From Verrucomicrobia bacterium CG1_02_43_26 (lineage in GTDB: Bacteria; Verrucomicrobiota; Verrucomicrobiia; Opitutales; CG1-02-43-26), in NCBI GenBank assembly GCA_001872735.1, contig MNWT01000025.1:1-44099 (forward strand): a DNA stretch of 44,099 nt, written 5' to 3'. The translations under genes were made by a program, and so were the position numbers. The notes beneath the pieces were generated by a model that was given only the letters and a program-made list of their open reading frames with translations, was not told where the DNA came from and made no database searches. Every line of letters starts with the position of its first letter. The first letter of the stretch is position 1. Shown here piece by piece: positions 17,010 to 26,002 of the stretch.

Positions 17010-17623
17010 ATAAAACAACTTTAAGCATATTATTAGAAAAGTTTTCCTATCTCTCCAAAAGGGAAAGCTTGGACTACCCAGCAGTAAATGTCCCACACAC
17101 ATATTTGCACGAACTGTGCTTTTTTGTGAGAGACGAAATGGGATTTGTACACCTTGCAGATCTAACCGCAGTTGATTGGGGTGTAGACAGTGAGCCACGA
17201 TTCACGACTGTCTATCACTTTTACAATCCTGACAATCACTCCTATCTGCGCGTTGCCTGCGATTGTGATAGCGCTGAAAAACCATCTGTTCCCAGTTTAG
17301 TTGACCTATGGCCAGCTGCGAATTGGCATGAGCGCGAAGCATTTGATATGTTTGGAATATGCTTCTTGGGGCACCCGGATTTAAGGCGTATTTTAATGTG
17401 GGATGATTATGCGTACTATCCGCTACGCAAAGATTTCCCATTGGCTGGTATTGATACGGAGATTCCCTCTGAAGAAGTCCAGGAACAAACGAGTGCTCGA
17501 GTAATCGCAGCTCCAATGGCCGGTGGGCCATTCTGCCCGAAAACAACCACAACAATGCGGCAAAACGAGCCATCAGGTGCAGATCAAAGTTGGTCTGAAA
17601 AAGCACCCAAGCCTTCTCATTAA
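17006..17623 (+). CDS. nuoC: NADH-quinone oxidoreductase subunit C
   Basis: The 205-residue 30-kDa-type subunit of the peripheral arm of complex I. The family signature is intact in [26 protein letters not shown] followed by [10 protein letters not shown]. The N-terminal half carries the usual LADLTAVDW segment. The last 45 residues after the signature are a poorly conserved polar tail. The start overlaps the nuoB stop (ATGA), and nuoD follows after 6 bases, so the three are co-translated. C and D are separate genes here, not fused as in Escherichia coli. Confidence 0.95.
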   Translation: MNKTTLSILLEKFSYLSKRESLDYPAVNVPHTYLHELCFFVRDEMGFVHLADLTAVDWGVDSEPRFTTVYHFYNPDNHSYLRVACDCDSAEKPSVPSLVDLWPAANWHEREAFDMFGICFLGHPDLRRILMWDDYAYYPLRKDFPLAGIDTEIPSEEVQEQTSARVIAAPMAGGPFCPKTTTTMRQNEPSGADQSWSEKAPKPSH

Positions 17624-17629
17624 ATTTCC

Positions 17630-18862
17630 ATGCAAACAGAAATATTCACAAGCGATACAGCTGGCCGAGTGAGTGATGCTGATGAAGCATTAGTCCAAGA
17701 AAAAATGATCCTGAACGTGGGCCCTTCCCACCCAGCAACTCATGGCGTACTGAGGTTACTTCTAGAGCTCAATGGAGACTTTATCACCAAGTGCGACCCT
17801 GTCATCGGTTATCTTCACCGGGGAGATGAGAAAATTGCCGAAAACATGACGTACAACCAGTTTGTACCTTATACCGATCGGCTCGATTACTTGGCTCCTC
17901 TAGCCAATAACGTGGCTTATGCTATTGCTGTCGAAAAACTAGCCAAACTGGAAGTCCCTCCGCGTTGCCAGGTCATACGGGTGATCATCAGCGAATTGGC
18001 GCGTATATCTTCCCACTTGCTGGGCATCGGTGTCTACGCAATGGACTGCGGCGCAATGACCGTCTTTCTATACACGTTTACACAACGGGAAAAGTTATAC
18101 ACACTCTTTGAAGAACTCACCGGAGCTCGATTAACAACCAGCTACACCCGTATAGGTGGCTTGGCTCGTGACATCCCAGATGGGTGGCTAGGGCGAGTGA
18201 ATAATTTCCTAAACCAATTCCTACCAACAGTTGACGAAGTCAATACCCTGCTGACAAGAAACAGAATTTTTGTTGAGCGGACAGTGGGCATTGGCACTAT
18301 TTCAAAAGAAGACGCGCTAGCCTATGGCCTAACCGGCCCAAACGCAAGGGCCTCCGGGCTTGAAACGGATCTTCGCCGCGATTGCCCTTATTCCGGATAC
18401 GAACAATACGACTTCAATATCCCAGTTGGTAGCAAGGGAGATTGTTACGATCGTTACTTAGTCAGAATGGAAGAAATGAAGCAAAGCATGCGCATTATAC
18501 GCCAGGCAATTGAACTAATGCCGGAAGGACCTTGGTTTGCTGAAGATGCCAAAAAAATATTTCCCCCGCCCAAAGGCAAGGTACTTTCTAGCATGGAGGA
18601 ATTAATACAGCACTTCATGATCGTCACAGAAGGGCCACAAATGCCGGCTGGAGAAGTTTATTTTGAAGCAGAAAACCCAAAAGGCGCACTTGGTTTTTAC
18701 GTCGTATCCAAAGGCGGGGGCGTACCTTATCGATTAAAAATTCGGGGTCCTAGTTTTTGCTCACTTTCCATTCTTCCTAAAATTGTCCCTGGCCACATGC
18801 TTACGGATTTAACTGTACTGCTCGGCAGCTTAGACTTTGTTATGGGAGAGTGCGATCGTTAA
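17630..18862 (+). CDS. nuoD: NADH-quinone oxidoreductase subunit D
   Basis: A 410-residue 49-kDa-type subunit that, with NuoB, builds the quinone-binding cavity of complex I. Motifs in order: NVGPSHPATHGVLRLLLEL (about 28-46, including the His of the quinone site), GYLHRGDEKIAENMTYNQ, PYTDRLDYLAPL, RVIISELARISSHLLG, and the C-terminal EAPKG-type sequence, here AENPKGALGFYVVSKGGGVPYR, followed by MGECDR at the end (usually G-E-x-DR). All key parts are present and the length is normal. No nuoE-N follow; the next gene is an unknown membrane protein. Confidence 0.96.
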   Translation: MQTEIFTSDTAGRVSDADEALVQEKMILNVGPSHPATHGVLRLLLELNGDFITKCDPVIGYLHRGDEKIAENMTYNQFVPYTDRLDYLAPLANNVAYAIAVEKLAKLEVPPRCQVIRVIISELARISSHLLGIGVYAMDCGAMTVFLYTFTQREKLYTLFEELTGARLTTSYTRIGGLARDIPDGWLGRVNNFLNQFLPTVDEVNTLLTRNRIFVERTVGIGTISKEDALAYGLTGPNARASGLETDLRRDCPYSGYEQYDFNIPVGSKGDCYDRYLVRMEEMKQSMRIIRQAIELMPEGPWFAEDAKKIFPPPKGKVLSSMEELIQHFMIVTEGPQMPAGEVYFEAENPKGALGFYVVSKGGGVPYRLKIRGPSFCSLSILPKIVPGHMLTDLTVLLGSLDFVMGECDR

Positions 18863-18880
18863 CCCCAATAACATTGCCTC

Positions 18881-19576
18881 ATGTCTGATAAGAAAGTTAC
18901 CAAAAAATCAACCACTCAAAACAACAATTTACCCAAAGATGAAACGGGTAAATTGGGTGGCAAGGACGTTACTAGCAAAAAAACTAAGGAGATGAATGCT
19001 ATTGTGAAATACATAATAGATATTCATAAACCGATTCCCCTGGAAACGAGGGACTTAAAATATGAAGACCCAAACGATGCTGGCATCCTCGATGAATATC
19101 TTACAACGTACAATGGTATTTCACTGATGTTCTTTGGATTAGTGGGAGGAAGCACCATTGTTAAATCCAGATCAAACGAATCCAGCGTGTCGTTCTTAAA
19201 ACGTTTTGTGCCTCAGATGATCCTCTTTCTGTATGCTGGCTACATGACGCCCAATATTCTTTCCCGCCACGGCAAGGATTTGCTAAATATACTTTCCTAT
19301 CTCATTACTTTCATAAAAGAAATTCATAGGCCAATCAGATTTGATAATGATGAAGCTAATGACCTTTCTCTGAAGCCGAACTTTATTGGGGCTGTCATTG
19401 GCTTACTCCTCGTTGCCTATATGATCAAGAACAAGAGCATAGATCAATCAACTGGAGAATCTCTTATTAGAAAGATAGCAATTACACTAATGGGTGGATA
19501 TAGTGGGTTCGTGTTGCCCAACGGTCTGAATATCCTAGCCACTCTTTACGGCGGCGATCAACACGACCCTAACTAA
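18881..19576 (+). CDS. Unknown membrane protein with internal duplication
   Basis: I do not recognise this 231-residue protein. The first 40 residues are Lys/Thr-rich and polar. The remainder contains two copies of an approximately 80-residue unit, about 44-127 and 140-219: each starts with a Tyr-Ile/Leu-Ile helix and IHKPI or IHRPI, passes through an acidic loop, and has two hydrophobic helices, ending in LYAGYMTPNIL or MGGYSGFVLPNGLNIL. This gives four likely transmembrane helices in a two-fold arrangement. It follows nuoD by 18 bases but is AT-rich and unrelated to complex I. It converges with the next unknown gene, the stop codons overlapping by four bases. Confidence 0.7.
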   Translation: MSDKKVTKKSTTQNNNLPKDETGKLGGKDVTSKKTKEMNAIVKYIIDIHKPIPLETRDLKYEDPNDAGILDEYLTTYNGISLMFFGLVGGSTIVKSRSNESSVSFLKRFVPQMILFLYAGYMTPNILSRHGKDLLNILSYLITFIKEIHRPIRFDNDEANDLSLKPNFIGAVIGLLLVAYMIKNKSIDQSTGESLIRKIAITLMGGYSGFVLPNGLNILATLYGGDQHDPN

Positions 19577-21186
19577 ACGAACTGCATAAAATCTTTAAGC
19601 GGAACTCTTCTTAACCCCCTCTCAAAGAAGGTCTTCCATTGCTCGTTATTTAATTCGGGAATACTAAAGGAAGGTTGTTTAACATCTTCTTTGTTAACCT
19701 TTTTGCTAAAAGCAAAAATCATATTTCTGATTTCCTGAGCAGAAAGTTTAAGCAAATCAAAGAAGATAATTATTTCTGGTAGATCAATCAACTCATGTGA
19801 ATGGTTCAAGAAATTATCATCACTATTTTCAGGTATCAACTTCTTCAATACTTGTTGCGTTTCATCATCCTCCTCACTCAATTTTTTAGACAAGAGCTGA
19901 AAAGATTTATTTTCAGCTTTGTTTAAAAAACATTCCCATAAAAGAGTATTAAAAAGCACATTACCCAAGCACAACAACTGCTTTTTCTTTATTTTTCGAG
20001 GTCTTAAGTAGATATAATTCAAGAAATAATCTTCGCCAAGAATTGCATCCAAGGAATTATCGATAAACTTCTTTGAATTGAAAAAATATTTAAATTTATC
20101 ATTTCTCTCTAAAACGCCACGTATGGTATTAATATAGCAAGAAATAATCTTCATATTAATGTCCAAGTTTTCAGGTTCCACCAAGTTCCTGATGCAGTAA
20201 TTAAAGGCAATTCTACCATCTTTCAAGATATTTTTTAAAACCAATTTATCCTCAATAAGATTTTTAAAGAATGATAAAGCATCCTCTGGACATGGGTATA
20301 GCTTCTTAATCGATTGTCCACGTTTATTTTTAAAAAAGGTATCAACATTCCAATTACAAATAGCTTTGCTAAAAACATCCAATCGTTTTAAATCACTTTT
20401 ATTCATTTCAAAGATACCTTCATCGTGATCCATAAAATCTTTATCCAAATGGCTTTTCAACGGATCGTTTAACGGACGGAAGAACACGGTCGCAAACTGA
20501 CAAAGATTTAGCAACTTCTCCATAGCGATTGTAATTTCCTCATACTTATTGTGATCAAGCTTTCCGGAAATAATTTCTCCATAAACAACCTCCCCTAAAG
20601 CTGCTTGAAAAAATTCTTGGGTTGTATCCCTGCGGGCATTATCATCTTTAATCACGTCTTTTAAATTAGAATCCATCCCTTCGTAAAACGGGATAAAGCA
20701 TTCAATGCTCTTTTCCAAGCTTTTCAGATAATCCATAAAATTATCATTTTCGCCTAGTAATCGCCCCCTACCTATCTCTTTCTCATTAATTTCGGTGATA
20801 TACTCGCTCTCATAATCTTTTCCAAAATAACGAACTAATTCATCTTCTGGAACTATTTTACCACCCAAACAAGACAAGGTTGTGCATGCCCTTTTAAGTC
20901 GATCAACTAATTCTTTATTCGCTTTAGCTGTTTTTTCCAGTGCAGATGAATTAAAAAAATCCTCCTGAATCACTACTGTTGTAAACGTTTGCGTTTTTTC
21001 CTCGTCCGAACTATCACCACTTTCATTATCTACCTCAATATTTAGCCAAACGTTTTTTTTCTCCAAAAACACTTCTTCCTTTTGGTAATCTTTTTTCTCC
21101 CCTTTGGAATTCTCTACATTACTTTCCTCTTTGGGATCTTTCTTTTCAGTACTCTTGCTTCCGCCAATTCCGAAAAAATTAAACAT
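19573..21186 (-). CDS. Unknown 537-residue protein, possible RasGAP-like fold
   Basis: No close family is recognised. The first 80 residues are Lys/Glu/Ser-rich and probably disordered; the rest is helical and soluble, with no signal peptide or membrane segment. Residues about 185-385 resemble RasGAP domains in motif order: VFFRPLNDPL with Arg237 in the place of an arginine finger (LFRxNTLA type), then IAFNYCIRNLVEPEN (326-340) in the place of FLRFINPAIVSPE, then a helix, then KYFFNSKKFIDNSLDAIL (366-383) in the place of the YMxxxNPFIxxN segment. The FLR arginine itself is not conserved. This is a by-eye remote similarity, not a confident assignment. The gene is markedly AT-rich and flanked by another unknown gene. 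Confidence 0.6.
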   Translation of the reverse strand: MFNFFGIGGSKSTEKKDPKEESNVENSKGEKKDYQKEEVFLEKKNVWLNIEVDNESGDSSDEEKTQTFTTVVIQEDFFNSSALEKTAKANKELVDRLKRACTTLSCLGGKIVPEDELVRYFGKDYESEYITEINEKEIGRGRLLGENDNFMDYLKSLEKSIECFIPFYEGMDSNLKDVIKDDNARRDTTQEFFQAALGEVVYGEIISGKLDHNKYEEITIAMEKLLNLCQFATVFFRPLNDPLKSHLDKDFMDHDEGIFEMNKSDLKRLDVFSKAICNWNVDTFFKNKRGQSIKKLYPCPEDALSFFKNLIEDKLVLKNILKDGRIAFNYCIRNLVEPENLDINMKIISCYINTIRGVLERNDKFKYFFNSKKFIDNSLDAILGEDYFLNYIYLRPRKIKKKQLLCLGNVLFNTLLWECFLNKAENKSFQLLSKKLSEEDDETQQVLKKLIPENSDDNFLNHSHELIDLPEIIIFFDLLKLSAQEIRNMIFAFSKKVNKEDVKQPSFSIPELNNEQWKTFFERGLRRVPLKDFMQFV

Positions 21187-21315
21187 GATGCGCCTTTCGT
21201 TTTGACTAAATAATTAATCGTTAAAGTAACCGATATAACATTATTCATCTAATACTCGAACTATAACAGAAAAAGACCCGTGCTGACAATGCCTCAAATA
21301 AAAAGCCAAAAATGC

Positions 21316-23592
21316 CTAAAATAGCTTTTGATTCTCTCGCCGGGCAATGAGCAATCTTAAGCTATTCAGACAAACAAATGCCGTGGAGCCTTCATGAGCA
21401 AAAACCCCCACATATAAAGGGATCAAGCCAAACACAGCCGCTAACACCATCAGCGAAATAGTACCCAGCGCTATCGTCAAATTTTGGCGTATAATGCGTC
21501 TTGCCTTTATGCTAATGGAATATGCATCTAGAAAGCTTTCGATCTTATCATTCATCAAAATAACTTCACTTTGTTCCAGAGCAGCATCACTACCACGCGC
21601 CCCCATTGCAACAGGCACATCAGCTACGGCAAGGCTAGGCGCATCATTAACACCATCGCCCACCATTGCGATTTTCTTACCTTGCTTGCGGTACTCTTGC
21701 AATGCTGCCACTTTATCCTCTGGCTTAAGGCCATAACGTACTTCTTGAAGACCAATTTCTCTGCCGACTGCTTCGGCAGTCTCTCTGCGGTCACCGGTTA
21801 ACATCACGGTAAATACGTGCATTTTTTTTAGGGCTGCCAGGAAGGGCTTGGACTCTTTTCTTATTTTATCTTTTAGCAGAATACAACCAATCAAGTCTTT
21901 ATAGATCACCCAAACTTCCGTAAACGCCTCAGATGGCTGGGGTAATTTATCTGCCCACTCCCGTAATGGACCTTGCTCTAAAAGCTCTCTGCGACCTAGT
22001 ACGCATACCGCACCATCTACTGCCGCCTGCACGCCACTTCCGGTGAGTGATTCAAATTCATTAATTACTTTTTCGGCAACTCCTGCTTTTTTGCAATACA
22101 TTGTAATCGCACGGGCAATCGGGTGAGTTGAATTTTTTTCTAATGCAAACGCAAGCTCCAGCACTTCTCCTTCCCTGCCTTTTGGAAAACTCTCTACGGA
22201 ATTAACCACGAGTTCTCCGGTGGTGAGGGTACCGGTTTTATCGAGCGCAACTAGATTAATTTCGGAAAGCTTTTCAATTGCAGCACCTCCTTTAAATAAA
22301 ACACCATGGCGGGCTCCCCAAGCAATAGCTGCCAATATGGCCGAAGGAATGGAAAGCACTAAGGCGCAAGGGCTAGCCACGACTAGCAGAGTCATCGCAC
22401 GATAGAAAGCTGAATAGCCCGCAGATGTGTTTTCAATCGGCGCTATCCCCAAAACTAGCCACCAGAAAAGGAACATAAAGGTGGTAACGCTTAGGATAAG
22501 ATACGTATACTTTGTTCCGAACTTGTCCGTAAAGCGTTGGCTAGGAGCCTTCAGGTGCTGAGCTTCTTGTATTAACTGAATAATCGTTTGTAATGAACTT
22601 TTCTGAGCAGAACGCACCACACGGGTTTTAACAACTCCCCATAAATTAATCGTCCCGCTAAATGTTTCATCGCCTATGCCTTTGTCTACCGGAAGCGATT
22701 CTCCTGTAATATTAGATTCATCCGCTGATGTTGTCCCTTCAATAATTTCTCCATCAACCGGAAAGAGATCTCCAGGGCGAACTTTTATAATATCGCCGGG
22801 TTTAACAAGATCAACTGGCTTTTCAAACTCATTTCCCTCTTCGTCTACAGCAATTGCCATTTTAGGCGCCAATTTAAATAGACCGTCAATAGCGCTTCTA
22901 GTACGGCTCATAGCATACTCCTCGAGCGCTTCGGCAAACGTAAAGAGAAACAGCAAGAGTGCCCCCTCTGCCCAAGCACCGATACTAACTGCTCCAAAGG
23001 CAACCGCTAGCATGAGGAAGTGCATATCCAGCTCTCCCTTGGGCAATTTTTTGACTACGGCTAACATAGGCTCCCAGGCACCGGCAATAATCGCAAACGT
23101 ATAAAACACTAGGCCTAGCCAGGGATAAGCAGAGGAAGTTCCTGTTAAAAAATAACCCAATAGACCAGCAACTCCGCAAAGCCCAGCCATTAAACCGGTA
23201 AATTTCCAGTGTCCCTCGCCTTCCTCATGGTCTTTGAGGCGCTTTGGCCACGGTATATCACGCCATTTCCAGTGCAGATAGCTGCCTTCATTTTCATCCT
23301 TTTTTAAAAGCAGATCATTTTCTTTCTGGGTAACGAAAACGCCTTCAGGCACGGTATGGTTTTCTCCTTTGCCTTTTATAATCCGATTTTCAATTTCTAG
23401 AATCGTTTTTTGAATAAATGTCTCCAGGGCTAGTTGATCCACTTCCTCCAATGTCGCAAAGGAAATTTTTTTATCTTCAGCGTTTACCAGGATAGCTTCG
23501 ATATTTTTTTCGCGGTGCAAAAAATCCGCAAGCTCGGCTATCCATAAGTCATGTTTTGTATCTTGATCGGCAATCATCGTCATCTGGGGCAT
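21316..23592 (-). CDS. P1B-4-type heavy-metal-translocating P-type ATPase
   Basis: A 758-residue inner-membrane metal efflux pump. Catalytic signatures are all present: TGES in NITGESLPVDKG, the phosphorylated Asp in DKTGTLT, the HP dipeptide in STHPIARAI, MLTGDRRETA and GDGVNDAPSLA. The metal site in the membrane is SPCALVLSIP, with the final helix carrying FAHEGSTAFV. The SPC plus HEG-S/G-T combination marks the P1B-4 subgroup, linked to Co2+, Fe2+ or Zn2+ export rather than Cu+ or the CPC-type Zn/Cd pumps. The N-terminal 130 residues lack the usual CxxC metal-binding domain. Which metal is moved is not decidable. A 9-bp dyad lies just upstream. ATG 23592 or ATG 23583 may be the start. Confidence 0.9.
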   Translation of the reverse strand: MPQMTMIADQDTKHDLWIAELADFLHREKNIEAILVNAEDKKISFATLEEVDQLALETFIQKTILEIENRIIKGKGENHTVPEGVFVTQKENDLLLKKDENEGSYLHWKWRDIPWPKRLKDHEEGEGHWKFTGLMAGLCGVAGLLGYFLTGTSSAYPWLGLVFYTFAIIAGAWEPMLAVVKKLPKGELDMHFLMLAVAFGAVSIGAWAEGALLLFLFTFAEALEEYAMSRTRSAIDGLFKLAPKMAIAVDEEGNEFEKPVDLVKPGDIIKVRPGDLFPVDGEIIEGTTSADESNITGESLPVDKGIGDETFSGTINLWGVVKTRVVRSAQKSSLQTIIQLIQEAQHLKAPSQRFTDKFGTKYTYLILSVTTFMFLFWWLVLGIAPIENTSAGYSAFYRAMTLLVVASPCALVLSIPSAILAAIAWGARHGVLFKGGAAIEKLSEINLVALDKTGTLTTGELVVNSVESFPKGREGEVLELAFALEKNSTHPIARAITMYCKKAGVAEKVINEFESLTGSGVQAAVDGAVCVLGRRELLEQGPLREWADKLPQPSEAFTEVWVIYKDLIGCILLKDKIRKESKPFLAALKKMHVFTVMLTGDRRETAEAVGREIGLQEVRYGLKPEDKVAALQEYRKQGKKIAMVGDGVNDAPSLAVADVPVAMGARGSDAALEQSEVILMNDKIESFLDAYSISIKARRIIRQNLTIALGTISLMVLAAVFGLIPLYVGVFAHEGSTAFVCLNSLRLLIARRENQKLF

Positions 23593-23605
23593 TTAATTAC
23601 AAGAG

Positions 23606-23642
23606 AGTATAGTACCTTTTTTGCACAAAGATATACTATACT
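23606..23642. promoter_or_regulatory. Dyad upstream of the metal ATPase
   Basis: AGTATAGTA (23606-23614) and its exact complement TACTATACT (23634-23642) are separated by 19 bases, starting 13 bases before the ATPase start codon. The half-sites also look like -10 elements (TATAGT, TATACT). A metal-sensing repressor or activator could bind here; none is encoded nearby. Confidence 0.4.
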
Positions 23643-23727
23643 AGCTTGTAAGTGCAAAACAAGCCGTGTTTTCACTGTGTTTAAATAATACGATCGTAAG
23701 ACCGAACTTAATCTTCAAAATGAAAAT

Positions 23728-24999
23728 CTATTTGGAAAAGCGTTTCGCCACTTCAGAAAAGCGTTTGATACCCATCTTTAATCGATCTTCATCTAGGCTT
23801 CCGAAGCTAATTCTCACGTAATTACGAGGGCTGCGCTCCGCAAAGCATAAGTCTCCGGGCACATAAAGAACGTTATTCCCTAAGCATGCTTTACAAAATG
23901 CCGATTCTAATGATGTATCTAACCCTTCCGGACCTTTCAACCACGCCATTAATCCACCTTCAGGTTTTTTCCAGCTCCAGCCTATGGTTGATAATTGTTC
24001 GTTCTCTAGGGTCTCCTGCAAAACATCTGCCTTTCGTCCATACCAGGCGTGAATATCGTTTAACCACTTGCTATACCAATTATTTGTAATCACTTTTTCT
24101 ATGATGGCTTGAGAAAAATTGGCGGATCCAAAATCATGATGCCCTTTTACATAAAGCATCTTCTGGAGCCATTCTCGATCTGAACAGCAACCATAACCAA
24201 TCTTCATTCCACAAGAAAAGGGCTTAGTATAGGTTCCCAAGTACAAGCGAGGGATATCTGCCATTTCCTCCACACTTAGAATACTGGGTACCGGGTAGGG
24301 TTCATTAAAATAAAGTTCACGGTAAGCGGAATCTTCTAAAACAGCACTATCTAGTTTGTATTCCTTGATTAATCGCCCCAAAGCCCGTTTATCCTCCCAC
24401 GAAATACAGCGGCATGAGGGATTCCCGAAATAGCCCATTAAATAAAAGGCCTTAATGCGATTCAGGTTTCCTTCTTTTCTTATCTTATCTAATTGCTGGC
24501 GTAGGGCATCGAAATCTATCCCACCATCAGTTAAGCACCGCAGTGTTATTGGGTTGATGCCTAAGCCGTTTAGCAATTCCAGAAAAACAAAATAGCTGGG
24601 TCCTTCCACGAACACATAATCCCCAGGATCACACAACACCTGCATTGCTAAGTACAGGGCTTGTTGGGAACCATTGGAAATGATGAAATTTTCCGGCTTC
24701 CAGAGATCCGCTTTCTCGTTAGGGTATTGTTTTAAAAAATCCGCCGTCGCTGCGCGCAGGCCTGGTCTGCCTTGGTTCATGCCATATTGCAAATACTCCG
24801 CATCTCCTTCTTGGGAAAGAACAGCGTCCACGGCCCGATAAATGATTTCCTTGGGCATGCGGGCATTATCAGTAAAGCCGACTGCTAAAGAAAGCACATC
24901 GGGGTGCTCTAGGGCTTTTGTCATTAACTGCGTTACCACTGGCTCGGTTAAATTTTGACCGAGTTTTGAAAACAGTGCCCTCTCTTCTTTCACAAGCAT
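23728..24999 (-). CDS. PLP-dependent aminotransferase, class I/II (LysN/2-aminoadipate type)
   Basis: A fold-type I aminotransferase of about 423 residues. The N-terminus VLSLAVGFTDNARMPKE, the YGMNQGRPGLRAA motif, ISNGSQQALYLAMQVLCDPGD (cofactor-phosphate contact), DSAYRELYF with the Asp/Tyr pair, and GTYTKPFSCGMKIGYG with the Schiff-base Lys, plus a late Arg in NYVRISFG that would hold the carboxylate, are all in place. The pattern is that of the MocR-like/2-aminoadipate aminotransferase group, broad in substrate. I chose ATG 24999 (MLVKEERALF); an upstream TTG at 25068 would add 23 residues. It lies closely downstream of the prenyl synthase gene in the same direction. Confidence 0.85.
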   Translation of the reverse strand: MLVKEERALFSKLGQNLTEPVVTQLMTKALEHPDVLSLAVGFTDNARMPKEIIYRAVDAVLSQEGDAEYLQYGMNQGRPGLRAATADFLKQYPNEKADLWKPENFIISNGSQQALYLAMQVLCDPGDYVFVEGPSYFVFLELLNGLGINPITLRCLTDGGIDFDALRQQLDKIRKEGNLNRIKAFYLMGYFGNPSCRCISWEDKRALGRLIKEYKLDSAVLEDSAYRELYFNEPYPVPSILSVEEMADIPRLYLGTYTKPFSCGMKIGYGCCSDREWLQKMLYVKGHHDFGSANFSQAIIEKVITNNWYSKWLNDIHAWYGRKADVLQETLENEQLSTIGWSWKKPEGGLMAWLKGPEGLDTSLESAFCKACLGNNVLYVPGDLCFAERSPRNYVRISFGSLDEDRLKMGIKRFSEVAKRFSK

Positions 25000-25075
25000 A
25001 TGATAACGGTGGTTACAACAGACTGAAATTTCATACTGTCGGCTGACCCTTGTTTCGCCTGTGGGCAAGATCTAT

Positions 25076-25963
25076 CTAGTTCAGCCGATTTCGCAAATAG
25101 TCGATTAGTTCAATAAAAAATGAGTTATCATTGCCAATAGCCCTACAAACATGGATTGCTTTATCGGAATGATTCATCATCTTCTCTAAAGCAAATTCGA
25201 GGCCAAAAATGGAAGGATAAGTGCATTTATTGTTACTGCTATCTATACCAGCCGGTTTACCGAGTTCCTCCTGGCTAGAAGTCATATCCAATATATCATC
25301 TATTATCTGATAGGCCATGCCAAGGTGGTAACCCAAATCGCGCCCTAAAGTAACCACAGATGCATCCTGACCAGCAATCTGTAGACCCATAACAATTGCT
25401 GCTTGCATGAGAGCTGCTGTTTTCCGCGCGTAAATAGCTTCGATATCTGATTCAGTAGGCACTTTGGATTGCTCGTAATCATTTAAAATATCTAAAACTT
25501 GCCCGCCAACTAACTTTTGGGAACCGGCGGCATTACTGACTTCTTTTACCAACTGAACACATAGGGAGGGATGCGCTTTATAATGATCGGCTAATAACTC
25601 AAAGGCTAAGGGGATTAAGGCATCTCCGGCAAGAACTGCCGTAGCTTCATCAAATTTCTTATGGCAGGATAATAGGCCTCTTCTATAATCGCTATCGTCC
25701 ATACAGGGCAAATCGTCATGAATTAAGCTATAGGTATGCACACATTCTAAAGCAACTGCAGCCGGCATAGGATCTATCGATGCAGGCTTAATGGCATGGC
25801 TTGCTAGCAGTAGAATAGGCCGCAATCGTTTCCCTCCCGCAAATAGTGAATAATGCATTGCTTCGTGCAATAATTTGGGATCTTCCGTTGACGAGGGTAC
25901 CCATCGAGTGATCGCCTCATTAATCATCTTGAGATCGTTATTTAGCCTTGCTTTAAATTCCAT
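25076..25963 (-). CDS. ispA: Short-chain prenyl (farnesyl/geranylgeranyl) diphosphate synthase
   Basis: A 295-residue trans-prenyltransferase. The first Asp-rich motif is the long bacterial form DDLPCMDD (83-90), followed by RRG; the second is DDILD within YQIIDDILDMT. The segment before the first motif reads ECVHTYSLIHDD, with Tyr78 at the fifth position upstream, the aromatic plug that stops elongation at C15 as in Escherichia coli IspA. It supplies farnesyl diphosphate for undecaprenyl-phosphate and quinone synthesis and so probably feeds the long-chain synthase at 7264-8277. Dxs and XseB genes, frequent neighbours, are absent. Confidence 0.9.
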   Translation of the reverse strand: MEFKARLNNDLKMINEAITRWVPSSTEDPKLLHEAMHYSLFAGGKRLRPILLLASHAIKPASIDPMPAAVALECVHTYSLIHDDLPCMDDSDYRRGLLSCHKKFDEATAVLAGDALIPLAFELLADHYKAHPSLCVQLVKEVSNAAGSQKLVGGQVLDILNDYEQSKVPTESDIEAIYARKTAALMQAAIVMGLQIAGQDASVVTLGRDLGYHLGMAYQIIDDILDMTSSQEELGKPAGIDSSNNKCTYPSIFGLEFALEKMMNHSDKAIHVCRAIGNDNSFFIELIDYLRNRLN

Positions 25964-26002
25964 AAAATTGCTATTATTAAATTGTTAACCTAAGAATTCA
26001 TT

